64,000 nucleotides of DNA. Origin: JAXLSZ01 sp046330315. Lineage in GTDB: Bacteria; Actinomycetota; Thermoleophilia; Solirubrobacterales; 70-9. Every line of letters begins with the position of its first letter. Position 1 is the stretch's first letter. The translations under genes were made by a program, and so were the position numbers. Where the stretch lies: positions 124,001 through 188,000 of the forward strand of contig JAXLSZ010000007.1 of NCBI GenBank assembly GCA_046330315.1, read 5' to 3'. The notes beneath the pieces were generated by a model, which made no database searches, had not been told where the DNA came from, and saw only the letters and a program-made list of their open reading frames with translations. Shown one piece after another: positions 49,569-58,372 of this stretch.

Positions 49569-51713
49569 CTACGCCGGGGCGCTGACCGCCGGCTCCGCGG
49601 CCCGGCTCGCATGGAGCTCGCGCAACTCGCTCTGGACGTTGCGCGGACCCTCCGGGCCCGGTGCCTGCCGCGTCCAGCCGCCGCGCTCGTCGAGCACCCA
49701 GGAGTTGGTGTTGTCGGCGAGGCAGCGCTCCAGCACGTCGAGGATCTCGGAGCGGGCCGCCGGGTCCTCGACCGGGGCCACCAGCTCGACGCGGCTGTCC
49801 AGGTTGCGCGGCATCAGGTCGGCCGACCCGATGAAGACCGCCCTCTCCTCGCCCCTCTCGAACGCGTAGATCCGGGAGTGCTCGAGGAAGCGCCCCACCA
49901 CCGACTTGACCGCGATCCGCTCGGAGACGCCCGGGACGCCGGGGCGCAGGCAGCAGATCCCCCGCACGTTGAGGTCGACGGGCACGCCGGCCGTCGAGGC
50001 CCGGTAGAGCGCCTTGATGCACTGCGCGTCGACCAGCGAGTTCATCTTCATCACGATCCGAGCGTGCTCACCGGCCCGGTGGGCCTCGACGGTGAGATCG
50101 ATCTGCTCGACGATCCCGTCGCGCATCGTGGTCGGCGAGACCAGGACCTTGCGGTAGCCGGCCGGCCGGCCGTATCCGGTCAGGAAGTTGAACATCTCGG
50201 CCACGTCGGAGCCGATCTCCGGGTCGGACGTGAAGAGGCCGAGGTCGGTGTAGAGGCGGGCTGTCTTGGGGTGGTAGTTGCCGGTCCCGATGTGGACGTA
50301 GTGGCGAACCCTGTCGCCCTCGCGGCGGGCCACGAGGAGCGCCTTCGAGTGCGTCTTCAGGCCCGGGATCCCGTAGACGACGTGGACGCCGGCCTCCTCC
50401 AGCGACTTTGCCCACTGGATGTTCGCCTCCTCGTCGAAGCGAGCCTTCAGCTCCACCATGCAGACGGCCTGCTTGCCGCGCTCCGAGGCCCGGATCAGCG
50501 CCGGGACGAGCGGCGAGTCGTCGCTGGTCCTGTAGACCGTCTGCTTGATCGCCAGCACGTCGGGGTCGGCGACGGCCTGCTCGATGAACCTCTCCACCGA
50601 GGTCTGGAACGACTCGTAGGGGAGGTGGACGAGCACGTCGCCCTTGCGGATCGTCGCGAACAGGTCGGAGGGGGCGTCCTCCTCGGCCTGCAGCCGGGGC
50701 TGGGTGACCGGCGTCCAGGACGGGTAGCGGAGGTCGGAGTGCCCGCTCACCCCGACGACGTCCCAGAGGTCGGCGAGGTCGATCATGCCATCCGTCTCGT
50801 AGACCTCCCGTGCCTCGAGGCGCAGGGCGTCGACGAGCTGCTCGCGCAGGGCGGGGTTCATCCCGCTGTCCACCTCGAGCCGGACGACCTCGCCGAAGCG
50901 CCGCCGGCGTAGCTCGTCCTCGACGGCCTGGACCAGATCGTCGGCCTCGTCGGAGACCGTGAAGTCCGCGTCGCGGGTGACCCGGAAGAAGCCGTGGTCG
51001 ATCACCTCGGTGCCGGGGAAGAGCGCGTCGAGGTTGGCGGCGATCACGTCTTCGAGCGCCACGAACATCTCGCCGTTCTCGCCGACCGGCAGGAAGCGTC
51101 CCAGCAGCTCCTTCGGGACCTTGACCCTGGCGATCACCTCGGTGCCGGCGTCCGGGTCGCGGAGCAGGACCGCGAGGCTGAGCGAGAGGTTGGAGATGTA
51201 GGGGAAGGGCCGGCCGAGGCCGATGACCAGCGGCGTCAGCGCCGGGAAGACGTGGTCGTGGAAGTGCTTCTCGATCTGCCGGCGGTCTGCCTCGCTGGCC
51301 GAGGAGAGGGGGATGATCCGGATTCCCTGCTCCTCCATCGCCGGCCGCAGGACGTTCTCGAAGCAGCCGTGCAGCCGCCTGCCAAGCTCCAGGACCCTGG
51401 CCTGGATCGCGTCGATCTGCCCACCGGGGGAGAGGCCGTCGGGCCCGCGCGCGTCAATCCCCGCGTCGAGCTGGTCGAACAGCCCGGCCACCCGGACCAT
51501 GAAGAACTCGTCGAGGTTCGAGGAGTAGATGGCGCAGAACTTGACCCGCTCCAGCAGCGGCACGGCCGGGTCCTCGGCCAGCTCCAGGACCCGCTCGTTG
51601 AAATCGAGCCAGGAGAGCTCGCGGTTGAAAAAGAGGGAGGGGTCGTCGAGATCGACCGGCTCCCGCGGGGCGGGCTGGGCTTCCGGTGTCGTCTTGAGGT
51701 GCTCTTCGAGCAA
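49569..51713 (-). CDS. ppk1: Polyphosphate kinase 1
   Basis: A 714-residue enzyme that polymerises the gamma-phosphate of ATP into polyphosphate. FFNRELSWLDFNERVLELA and SSNLDEFFMVRVAGL mark the N domain; phospholipase-D-like domains follow with VELKARFDEEANIQWAKSLE, the autophosphorylated histidine in PGLKTHSKALLV and the second histidine in HIGTGNYHPKTARLYTDLGL. Length is typical. It follows the split CHAD genes and precedes DUF47-pit, so polyphosphate synthesis, binding and phosphate uptake share a strand. Confidence 0.97.
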   Translation of the reverse strand: MLEEHLKTTPEAQPAPREPVDLDDPSLFFNRELSWLDFNERVLELAEDPAVPLLERVKFCAIYSSNLDEFFMVRVAGLFDQLDAGIDARGPDGLSPGGQIDAIQARVLELGRRLHGCFENVLRPAMEEQGIRIIPLSSASEADRRQIEKHFHDHVFPALTPLVIGLGRPFPYISNLSLSLAVLLRDPDAGTEVIARVKVPKELLGRFLPVGENGEMFVALEDVIAANLDALFPGTEVIDHGFFRVTRDADFTVSDEADDLVQAVEDELRRRRFGEVVRLEVDSGMNPALREQLVDALRLEAREVYETDGMIDLADLWDVVGVSGHSDLRYPSWTPVTQPRLQAEEDAPSDLFATIRKGDVLVHLPYESFQTSVERFIEQAVADPDVLAIKQTVYRTSDDSPLVPALIRASERGKQAVCMVELKARFDEEANIQWAKSLEEAGVHVVYGIPGLKTHSKALLVARREGDRVRHYVHIGTGNYHPKTARLYTDLGLFTSDPEIGSDVAEMFNFLTGYGRPAGYRKVLVSPTTMRDGIVEQIDLTVEAHRAGEHARIVMKMNSLVDAQCIKALYRASTAGVPVDLNVRGICCLRPGVPGVSERIAVKSVVGRFLEHSRIYAFERGEERAVFIGSADLMPRNLDSRVELVAPVEDPAARSEILDVLERCLADNTNSWVLDERGGWTRQAPGPEGPRNVQSELRELHASRAAEPAVSAPA

Positions 51714-51871
51714 GGAATCGCGTCAGGTCAGGGACGCGCCGTGGCGCCCCGAGGCGAAGCCCATCGTACCGGCGCGATCGCCGCGGGACAATCTCCGGCG
51801 GCTCCCGGGAGGAAAGCGCCCGTGCCGCTCGGCTCCCCCGGCGCGCCGGGATCCGGCCCCCCCTGCACCCC
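51714..51871. other. Spacer between the CHAD genes and ppk1
   Basis: The 158-bp stretch shows no TTCAC-type PHO box, no hairpin with a T tract and no gene. A promoter for ppk1 may be here but cannot be picked out. Confidence 0.4.
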
Positions 51872-52411
51872 CTAGAGGAGCCGGCGAAGCCGCTCCCAGG
51901 TCCCGCCTGGGGCCTGGTGGGCCCGCCACCCCTCGAGGAAGCGGTCGAAGAGCAGCGCCCGGCGAGCGGCGAGATGCGTGATCAGCAGCTCCAGGCCCTC
52001 ATAGGCACCCGAGTGCGGCGCCGCCGCGACCAGGGCGGGATCGAGGTCCCCGGCGGTGCCCGCGCGGTGCAGGACGGCGCCCGCGTCCTCGGCGCGGAGC
52101 CGCTCGATCGTCCCCCGGACCCGGGGGAGCATCACGTCGCAGTCGTGGATCTCCCCCAGCACGTCCTGGAGGTCGCGCGCGGCCTTGCGCGCCCGGTCGG
52201 CGTCGGCCCCCAGGCAGGGAGCGGTCACTTCGAGCACGTAGCGCAGCCGCTTGGCGGCGATCCGCATGTCGTGCTGCGCCACGCTCTCCCGAGGTCTGGA
52301 TGCGAGCTCGGCGAGGCGGCATAGCTCCCCCAGCCTCACCTCGACGATTCTCGACAGGTTCGAGCGCAGCGACGCCGCCGGGTCCAGGCCCTTGACCTTG
52401 GCGGCCCTCAT
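51872..52411 (-). CDS. CHAD-domain half protein (C-terminal type)
   Basis: A 179-residue helical protein. VAQHDMRIAAKRLRYVLEV (H47) and RDLQDVLGEIHDCDVML match the second half of CHAD domains (RxxxKRLRY, LxDLND-type). CHAD domains bind polyphosphate through conserved histidines and basic residues. Its ATG overlaps the stop of the N-type CHAD gene as ATGA (52408-52411), so the two halves are made together and may pair into one domain. It lies upstream of ppk1 on the same strand. Confidence 0.82.
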   Translation of the reverse strand: MRAAKVKGLDPAASLRSNLSRIVEVRLGELCRLAELASRPRESVAQHDMRIAAKRLRYVLEVTAPCLGADADRARKAARDLQDVLGEIHDCDVMLPRVRGTIERLRAEDAGAVLHRAGTAGDLDPALVAAAPHSGAYEGLELLITHLAARRALLFDRFLEGWRAHQAPGGTWERLRRLL

Positions 52412-52932
52412 CGCCGCTCCTCCCGTGGCCCGGCCCTCAGGTCGCCCTGCCCGGCTTTCCGGCGGGCCGAGGCGACCAGGCGGTCGAGCTCGTCGGCGAG
52501 GGCCGCCAGCCGCTCGGGCGTGATCTCCGATTCCAGGCTCTCGTTCACCGACCTCTGCTCGGCGCGGATCTCTTCGACCAGAGTCCCGACCCCCTCTCCG
52601 CAGCCCGGCGGCCCCGCCGCGGCGAAGCTCTCGAGCTCGCGGATCGCCACGTCACGGTCCCGGCGCTCTCCCAGAGCATCGGCCAGCGCCTTGACCTCGG
52701 ACAGCGTCCGCCTGAAGCGCCGCTTCGGGAAGCAGGGCCGAAAGATCTCCATCGAAGCGCGCAGCCGGCGGGTTGCGACCCTCATGTCGTGCAGCGGCTC
52801 GACATCGTCGAGGCCGAGGAAGCCCCGCGAGTGGCCGGACAGCTCGGCCGCCCGGACCTCGATCACCCGGGCGGCTGCCAGGTAGAAGCTCTCGTCGCAG
52901 TCGAGGTCGTCGACATGTCTGGCCTTCGCCAT
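52408..52932 (-). CDS. CHAD-domain half protein (N-terminal type)
   Basis: A 174-residue helical protein with VEPLHDMRVATRRLRASMEI (H48), FRPCFPKRRFRR and LADALGERRDRDVAI, the pattern of the first half of a CHAD domain. It lacks the CYTH partner found in many CHAD proteins. Coupled to the C-type half by ATGA. The ppx gene precedes it by 30 bp on the same strand, giving the order ppx, CHAD-N, CHAD-C, ppk1. Confidence 0.84.
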   Translation of the reverse strand: MAKARHVDDLDCDESFYLAAARVIEVRAAELSGHSRGFLGLDDVEPLHDMRVATRRLRASMEIFRPCFPKRRFRRTLSEVKALADALGERRDRDVAIRELESFAAAGPPGCGEGVGTLVEEIRAEQRSVNESLESEITPERLAALADELDRLVASARRKAGQGDLRAGPREERR

Positions 52933-52962
52933 GAGAGGAGGGTAATCCGGCTCGGGCCGAGG

Positions 52963-53871
52963 CTAGGCGGCGAGCGCTTCCGGGGAGGAGCCGTTCAGGT
53001 CCTCGTGGAGGAGGTCGAGGATGACCCCCTCGCGCAGGCCGCCCTTGCCGATCTGCAGGGGCTGGCCGAGCAGCTCGGAGAACTTCTCGAGCAGGAGCAC
53101 CCCGGTGGGGAGGATCCGCACCCGCACGGGGTCGAGCTCGAAGCGGCGCGCCACCTCAGCGATCGGGTCGCCGGCCAGCACCCTGACCCCGCGCTCGAGC
53201 GTCTCGTACTCGAGCACCGCGCCGACCAGGCGCCGCAGCGAAGTCGCGCTGCCCCCCACGGCGACCGCCTGCTCCGGACGCTTGATCTCGACCCCCTCGA
53301 AGATGTCGTCGATCCGGTCCCGCACCTTGCGGATCTCCGCGGCGCTCGGGGGGTCCTGCTCGAGCAGCTCGTCGGCGAGGGTCCCGGAGCCGACCGCCCA
53401 GGAGCGGACGCTCCGAACCCCGCCCTCGACGGTGCCAAGGATCACCTCGCTCGACCCGCCGCCGACGTCCACCACAGCCACCCTGCCCTTGACCGGGTGG
53501 CCGAGCGCCTTGGTCGCCCCGATGAAGGAGAGCCTCCCCTCCTCCTCCTCGCTGAGGACCTCGACTTCGAGGCCGGAGACCTCGGAGATCGCGTGGACGA
53601 CCTCCTCGCGGTTCGGCGCCTCGCGGATCGCCGCGGTCGCCACCGGCTTGATCAGGCGCGCTCCGAGCTGCTCGGCCAGGCGGACCTGGGTGGCGACCAC
53701 CTCGCCGAGCTCGTGGATCTTCGCCTGGGGGATCGAGCCGTCCTCGGCCAGCGCCTTGTTGATCCTCGTGTAGGCGCGCTGCTCCATCACCTTCTTGAGC
53801 TGTCCGTGCATGGGCTCGGCCACGAGCAGGCGGGTCGTGTTGGAGCCGATGTCGATGGCTGCGCAGAGCAT
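52963..53871 (-). CDS. ppx: Exopolyphosphatase / pppGpp phosphatase (Ppx/GppA)
   Basis: A 302-residue actin-fold phosphatase. AAIDIGSNTTRLLV (phosphate 1), TAAIREAPNR, VVDVGGGSSEVIL (phosphate 2), VGGSATSLRRL and the C-terminal GGLREGVILDLL are diagnostic. It lacks the C-terminal HD-like domain of long Ppx proteins. It hydrolyses terminal phosphate from polyphosphate or pppGpp. ATG 53871 follows AGGA; an in-frame ATG at 53889 is possible. An array of TTCAC repeats lies upstream between it and the divergent gene. Confidence 0.93.
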   Translation of the reverse strand: MLCAAIDIGSNTTRLLVAEPMHGQLKKVMEQRAYTRINKALAEDGSIPQAKIHELGEVVATQVRLAEQLGARLIKPVATAAIREAPNREEVVHAISEVSGLEVEVLSEEEEGRLSFIGATKALGHPVKGRVAVVDVGGGSSEVILGTVEGGVRSVRSWAVGSGTLADELLEQDPPSAAEIRKVRDRIDDIFEGVEIKRPEQAVAVGGSATSLRRLVGAVLEYETLERGVRVLAGDPIAEVARRFELDPVRVRILPTGVLLLEKFSELLGQPLQIGKGGLREGVILDLLHEDLNGSSPEALAA

Positions 53872-53933
53872 CGGAATTCCTGGGGCCATGTTGGCAAACC
53901 CCGCGGATAGGGCCATCCCGACCCCCCGCCCTG

Positions 53934-53971
53934 TACACAACTTCTTCACACCCGCTTCACCCCGGCTTCAC
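53934..53971 (+). promoter_or_regulatory. PHO-box-like array upstream of ppx and a TIM-barrel gene
   Basis: TTCAC occurs at 53945, 53956 and 53967 with exact 11-bp spacing, preceded by TACAC at 53934 in the same register. Streptomyces PhoP binds direct repeats of 11-nt units (GTTCACC), so this fits a phosphate-regulon box with four units. It lies between divergent genes and in the orientation of the plus-strand gene. Confidence 0.72.
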
Positions 53972-54004
53972 CCGATGCGTGAGCTGCAGGGAAAAATCCG
54001 GCGC

Positions 54005-54874
54005 ATGGGATCCGGTATCCGGGCAAGGCTGGGGTTGAACGTCCCGTATGAGTGGTGGCCCGCGGCGCCGCTGCTCAAGAGCTTCGAGGCGGCCGGATTC
54101 GCCTGGGCCCAGATCCCCTCGCCGCCCGCGTCCGTCCTCTCCAACCCCCACGACTGCCTGGCCCATGCCCGCTCGGCCCGGCAGCTGCTCGGCTCGACCG
54201 CGATGCGGGCCGTCGTGCACGGCCCGTCCGGGATCGGCGCGGGTGAGCGGCATGGGGACCTCGCCCTGGAAGGGCTCCTCGCCTACGCGGCCGAACTCGG
54301 AGCCGAGCAGGTCGTCTACCACGCCCGCGACTTCCCGGACGGCAGGCGGGCAGAGGACCGCGCGCTCGCGGAGACGCGGTCCCTGGCGCGGCTGGCCGCC
54401 CGCGCCGAGGCGCTCGGCGTGCTGATCGCCGTCGAGAACCTCGCACCGGTCTATCCCGGGCCCGAGCGCCTCGGGCATTCCCCCGCGGTCCTGCGCACGC
54501 TCTGCAAGCGCATCGCCTCCGCGTCGGTGGGCATCTGCCTGGACCTCGGGCACGCTCACGTCGTGGCCTCGGGCCGCGGGACCGCCCTGGCCGACCTGAT
54601 CGCGCCGGCCCTCGAATTCACCACCCTCTTCCACGTCCACGACAACCTGGGCTCGCGCCGCCTCGGTCCCCGGCCGGCCGAGCTGGATCCGCTGCGGCTG
54701 GACCTGCACCTGCCGCCCGGCCGGGGAAGCCTGCCGTGGGGGGAGGTCGCTGCGCCGCTGGAGGCCCACCCCGCGCCCGTGGTGCTCGAGATCCACCCGC
54801 CGCACCGCCCGGCGCCCGAAGAGCTGCTGCGCAGCGCAGAGATCGCGCTGGCGGGGGCCGCCGCTACTGCCTGA
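54005..54874 (+). CDS. Sugar-isomerase/AP-endonuclease-like TIM-barrel protein
   Basis: A 289-residue protein with the xylose-isomerase-like barrel. Metal-ligand positions are visible: VENLAP (Glu), CLDLGHAHV (Asp and His), LFHVHDN (His, Asp) and VLEIHPPH (Glu). The start RLGLNVPYEWWPAAPLL is unusual. Substrates of this superfamily are sugars, inositols or abasic DNA. It lies in the phosphate island behind a PHO-box-like array, so phosphate-dependent expression is inferred. ATG 53975 is an alternative start. It overlaps convergent phoU by 11 bp. Confidence 0.75.
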   Translation: MGSGIRARLGLNVPYEWWPAAPLLKSFEAAGFAWAQIPSPPASVLSNPHDCLAHARSARQLLGSTAMRAVVHGPSGIGAGERHGDLALEGLLAYAAELGAEQVVYHARDFPDGRRAEDRALAETRSLARLAARAEALGVLIAVENLAPVYPGPERLGHSPAVLRTLCKRIASASVGICLDLGHAHVVASGRGTALADLIAPALEFTTLFHVHDNLGSRRLGPRPAELDPLRLDLHLPPGRGSLPWGEVAAPLEAHPAPVVLEIHPPHRPAPEELLRSAEIALAGAAATA

Positions 54875-55565
54875 GCTGCGCCTCGCCGGGGTGCGAGGCG
54901 TCCTCGAACTCCCTGAAGAGGCCGGTGACGATGAAGGCCACCTGCTCGCCGATGTCCACGGCGTTGTCGCCGATCCTCTCCAGTGCCCGGGCAACCAGGA
55001 GCATCGTCATCGCCCACTCGCGCCGGTCCGCGTCGTCACCGATCTCGAGCGCGAGGTGGAAGCATTGGCGGTTGAGGTCGTCGATCGCGTCGTCCTGCCG
55101 GACCAGGTCCCTGGCGAGGGCGATGTCGCGCTCCTCGAAGGCCCGCTTGGACTGGGTGACCAGCGACCCGGCGTGGCTGCCCATCTCGAGGATGCGGCCG
55201 AGCAGCCGCTCGTCGGCGGGGGGCTCGTTGCCGGTCAGCGGGATCAGCTTGCAGACGTTCACGCACTGGTCGCCCATCCGCTCGATGTTCTTCATGACGT
55301 GCAGGAGCGCGGCGATCAGGCGCAGGTCACCGGCCACCGGCGACTGCGTCGCGAGCAGCGTCACGAGGCTCTGGTGCACCTCCAGGTAGCGCCCGTCTAT
55401 GCGGTCGTCGTCGTCCACGACGAGCTGGGCGAGCTCGACGTCCTGGTGCTCGACGGCCTCCATGGTGCGCCCCAGCGCCGAGGCGACCAGGGTCAGACCC
55501 TCCAGCCCGGAGCGCTCAAGGCGCTCGAGCTCCTCGATGTAGTGGACCCTCACCGACTCGGTCAT
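54864..55565 (-). CDS. phoU: PhoU phosphate signalling protein
   Basis: A 233-residue two-bundle helical protein. The duplicated metal-binding motifs appear as VVDDDDRIDGRYLEV and DLVRQDDAIDDLNRQC, with LRLIAALLHVMKNIERMGD and TMLLVARALERIGDNAVDI. PhoU links the Pst transporter to the PhoR/PhoB-type signalling pair and limits uptake. The pstB stop TGA shares its A with the PhoU ATG (TGATG). It is the last gene of the pst operon. Confidence 0.95.
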   Translation of the reverse strand: MTESVRVHYIEELERLERSGLEGLTLVASALGRTMEAVEHQDVELAQLVVDDDDRIDGRYLEVHQSLVTLLATQSPVAGDLRLIAALLHVMKNIERMGDQCVNVCKLIPLTGNEPPADERLLGRILEMGSHAGSLVTQSKRAFEERDIALARDLVRQDDAIDDLNRQCFHLALEIGDDADRREWAMTMLLVARALERIGDNAVDIGEQVAFIVTGLFREFEDASHPGEAQLRQ

Positions 55566-56488
55566 CAGCCCACCTTCCCCGAGACGTAGTCCTCGGTGCG
55601 GGAGTCCGCGGGGTTGGTGAAGATCTTCTCCGTTTCGTCGTACTCGATCAGGCGCCCGTGGCGCGCCTCGGCCTGGTCCAGCTCGACGATCAGGAACGCG
55701 GTCCGGTCCGACACCCGGGCCGCCTGCTGCATGTTGTGGGTGACGATCACGATCGAGTAGGTGTGCTTGAGCTCCAGCATCAGGTCCTCGATGCGGCCGG
55801 TGGAGATCGGGTCGAGCGCCGAGCAGGGCTCGTCCATGAGGATCACGTCGGGGTCCACGGCCAGGCAGCGGGCGATGCAGAGACGCTGCTGCTGCCCACC
55901 CGACATCCCGTAGGCGTTCTCGTCGAGGCGGTCCTTGACCTCCTCCCAGAGGGCGGCGGATCTCAGCGCCCGCTCGATCCGCTCCTCGACGTCCTTGAGG
56001 CCGAGTATCTTCGGCCCGAAGGCGACGTTCTCCCTGATCGACTTCGGGAAGGGGTTGGGCTTCTGGAAGACCATCCCGATCCGCTTGCGGACCTCGACCG
56101 GGTCCACCGACGGCGCGTAGAGGTCCTGGCCGTGGTAGAGGACGCTTCCCTCGACTTGGGCGCTGGGGATCAGGTCGTTCATCCTGTTGAGGCTGCGCAG
56201 CAGGGTGCTCTTGCCGCAGCCGGAGGGGCCGATCAGGGCGGTGATGTCGTTGCGGTGTATGTCCATGGTGACGTCGGTGACCGCGGGCGTGCCGGCGTAG
56301 CTCACCGTCACCCCGCCCAGCTCGAAGACGTTCTCGCGGGTCACCCGGCCCGGCTCGCGCCGGCGGACCGTGGTCTGGATCTCCGCCGCCGGCGTCTGGT
56401 AACCGGCCGCCGCGGGATCGCCCGGCGACGCCTCGCCGTCACGCGACCCGCGCTCCTCTTCGCTCATCTCACCCACTCGCTCTGACAC
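55565..56488 (-). CDS. pstB: Phosphate ABC transporter ATPase PstB
   Basis: A 307-residue ATPase with Walker A GPSGCGKSTLLR, VFQKPNPFPKSI (the phosphate-transporter Q loop), signature MSGGQQQRLCIA, Walker B VILMDEPCSALDP and H-loop VTHNMQQA. A 45-residue extension precedes the ABC domain (FELGGVTVSY). GTG 56488 has AGAGGTGG about 10 nt upstream, inside the end of pstA; ATG 56467 is the alternative. It energises phosphate uptake by PstCA. Confidence 0.96.
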   Translation of the reverse strand: MSERVGEMSEEERGSRDGEASPGDPAAAGYQTPAAEIQTTVRRREPGRVTRENVFELGGVTVSYAGTPAVTDVTMDIHRNDITALIGPSGCGKSTLLRSLNRMNDLIPSAQVEGSVLYHGQDLYAPSVDPVEVRKRIGMVFQKPNPFPKSIRENVAFGPKILGLKDVEERIERALRSAALWEEVKDRLDENAYGMSGGQQQRLCIARCLAVDPDVILMDEPCSALDPISTGRIEDLMLELKHTYSIVIVTHNMQQAARVSDRTAFLIVELDQAEARHGRLIEYDETEKIFTNPADSRTEDYVSGKVG

Positions 56489-56494
56489 TACCGA

Positions 56495-57409
56495 TCACCA
56501 CCTCTGCTGGTAGCGGTTTCGAAGCCATATCGCCACCCCGTTCATGACCAGAAGGACGGCGAGCAGGACGAGAATCGCCGCCGCCGCCAGGTCCTTGAAC
56601 TCCGACTGCGGCTGGGAGATCCAGTTGAAAGCCTGCAGCGGCAGCACCGTGAAGGCCGAGTTGAGGCCGGTCGGGTCGAAGGCGATGAAGATCGGCGCCC
56701 CGACCAGGATCAGCGGGGCGGTCTCCCCGATCGCCCTTGAGAGCGCCAGGATCACCCCGGTCGAGATCCCGGGGATCGCGGCGGGCAGGACCTGCTTCCA
56801 GATCGTCTGCCACTGCGTCGCCCCCAGCGCCATCGAACCCTCGCGGATCGAGGGGGGCACGGCGCGGATCGCCTCGCGCCCGGCGATGATCACCACCGGC
56901 AGCACCAGCAGCGCGAGGGTGAGCCCGCCGGCCAGCACCGTGCGGCCGAGCGCCAGGGGGCCGCGGACGAGGAAGGCGAGGCCGAGGATGCCGTAGATGA
57001 TCGAGGGGACCGAGGCGAGGTTCTGGATGTTGACCTCGATGAAGCGGTTGTACCAGCGGTCCCGATCCGCGTACTCCTCGAGGTAGACGGCGCTGGCCAC
57101 GCCGACCGGGATGATGAACAGCGCGCAGACCCCCATCAACCAGAGGGTGCCGAGCAGCGCCGCCCGGATCCCGGCGTTCTCGGGGAACGAGGACGCGTAG
57201 TTGGTGAAGAAGTCGAGGTTGATCGAGCCGACCCCCTTGGCCGCGTCCTGAACGACCAGCGCGACCAGGGTGATCAGCGCGATCGCCAGGCAGGACAGCA
57301 TCGCCACCTTGAAGGCGAGATCCTTGAGGCGCTCCTTGCGCGGCCCCTCCGAGAGGCCGATCGCGGCGGCGTCGGACGCGGTGGGGAGGGTCGGGTCCGT
57401 GGCGCTCAC
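56495..57409 (-). CDS. pstA: Phosphate ABC transporter permease PstA
   Basis: A 304-residue permease with six helices. The EAA-type loop appears as EAIRAVPPSIREGSMALGAT then AIGETAPLILVGAP, and IIYGILGLAFLVRGPLAL is typical of PstA. Start at GTG 57409, overlapping the pstC stop codon (GTGA). It forms the channel with PstC. Confidence 0.95.
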   Translation of the reverse strand: MSATDPTLPTASDAAAIGLSEGPRKERLKDLAFKVAMLSCLAIALITLVALVVQDAAKGVGSINLDFFTNYASSFPENAGIRAALLGTLWLMGVCALFIIPVGVASAVYLEEYADRDRWYNRFIEVNIQNLASVPSIIYGILGLAFLVRGPLALGRTVLAGGLTLALLVLPVVIIAGREAIRAVPPSIREGSMALGATQWQTIWKQVLPAAIPGISTGVILALSRAIGETAPLILVGAPIFIAFDPTGLNSAFTVLPLQAFNWISQPQSEFKDLAAAAILVLLAVLLVMNGVAIWLRNRYQQRW

Positions 57410-58353
57410 TCGTAGACCTGCCGGTAGCGGCGGACGAAGCGGATCGCGATCATGTTGAAGACGAAGGTGAGCAGGAAGAGGGTCATCCCGGCCGCGAAGA
57501 TCGTCTTGTACTCGGTGCTGCCGGTGGGGATGTCGCCCTTGCCGGTGGCGGCGATGAAGGCTGCGATCGTCTCGAAGGGCTGCTTGGGGTCGATCCCGGA
57601 GCTCGGCTTCTGCCCGGCCGCGATCAGCACGATCATCGTCTCCCCGATCGCCCTGGAGATCCCCAGGACGATCGCCGCGACGACCCCCGAGAGGGCGGCG
57701 GGGAAGACGACCCGCGTCGAGACCTGGAGCTTGGTGGCGCCCATCCCGTAGGCGCCCTCGCGCAGCCCCTGCGGCACCGCGGTCATCGCGTCCTCGGAGA
57801 TCGAGGCGATCGTCGGCAGGATCATGATCGCCATCACCAGCGCCGCGGCGAGCGCGTTGAAGATCTGCACGTCGATCCCGAGGAAGCTCTGCAGGATGGT
57901 CGGGGTGACGAAGGTCAGCGCGAAGTACCCGAAGACGATGGTCGGCACGCCGACCAGGATCTCGAGCACCGGCTTGATCGCCTTGCGGGACCGCGGCGAT
58001 GCGTACTCGGAGAGGTAGATGGCGGAGCCGAGGCCCAGCGGGATCGCCAGCAGGATCGCGATGCCGGTGATCAGGAAGGTCCCGTTGATGAGTTGCCAGA
58101 TGCCGTACTGGGGCGGGACGAACAGCGGTGCCCACTCGGCGTCGGCGATGAAAGACCAGAATCCGACCTCCGAGAAGAAGCGGATCGTCTCGCTGAGCAA
58201 GGCGAAGAGGATGCCCAGCGTGGTCAGCACCGAGACGGCGGCGGCGGCGAACAGCAGGCCGCGGATCAGGCGCTCGCCGTGGTGGCGGCTGGTGGCGCCG
58301 AGGGACAATGCCCCCGGCGCCACCTCTCCCGCGGATCCTGTCGCCGCCTCCAT
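57406..58353 (-). CDS. pstC: Phosphate ABC transporter permease PstC
   Basis: A 315-residue six-helix permease. GVPTIVFGYFALTFVTP, the EAA loop DAMTAVPQGLREGAYGMGAT and SRAIGETMIVLIAAGQ identify PstC. The N-terminal tail of about 30 residues is cytoplasmic. It lies 19 bp downstream of pstS and is coupled to pstA by GTGA. Confidence 0.95.
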   Translation of the reverse strand: MEAATGSAGEVAPGALSLGATSRHHGERLIRGLLFAAAAVSVLTTLGILFALLSETIRFFSEVGFWSFIADAEWAPLFVPPQYGIWQLINGTFLITGIAILLAIPLGLGSAIYLSEYASPRSRKAIKPVLEILVGVPTIVFGYFALTFVTPTILQSFLGIDVQIFNALAAALVMAIMILPTIASISEDAMTAVPQGLREGAYGMGATKLQVSTRVVFPAALSGVVAAIVLGISRAIGETMIVLIAAGQKPSSGIDPKQPFETIAAFIAATGKGDIPTGSTEYKTIFAAGMTLFLLTFVFNMIAIRFVRRYRQVYE

Positions 58354-58372
58354 GCGGAATCCGCGCCGGCCC

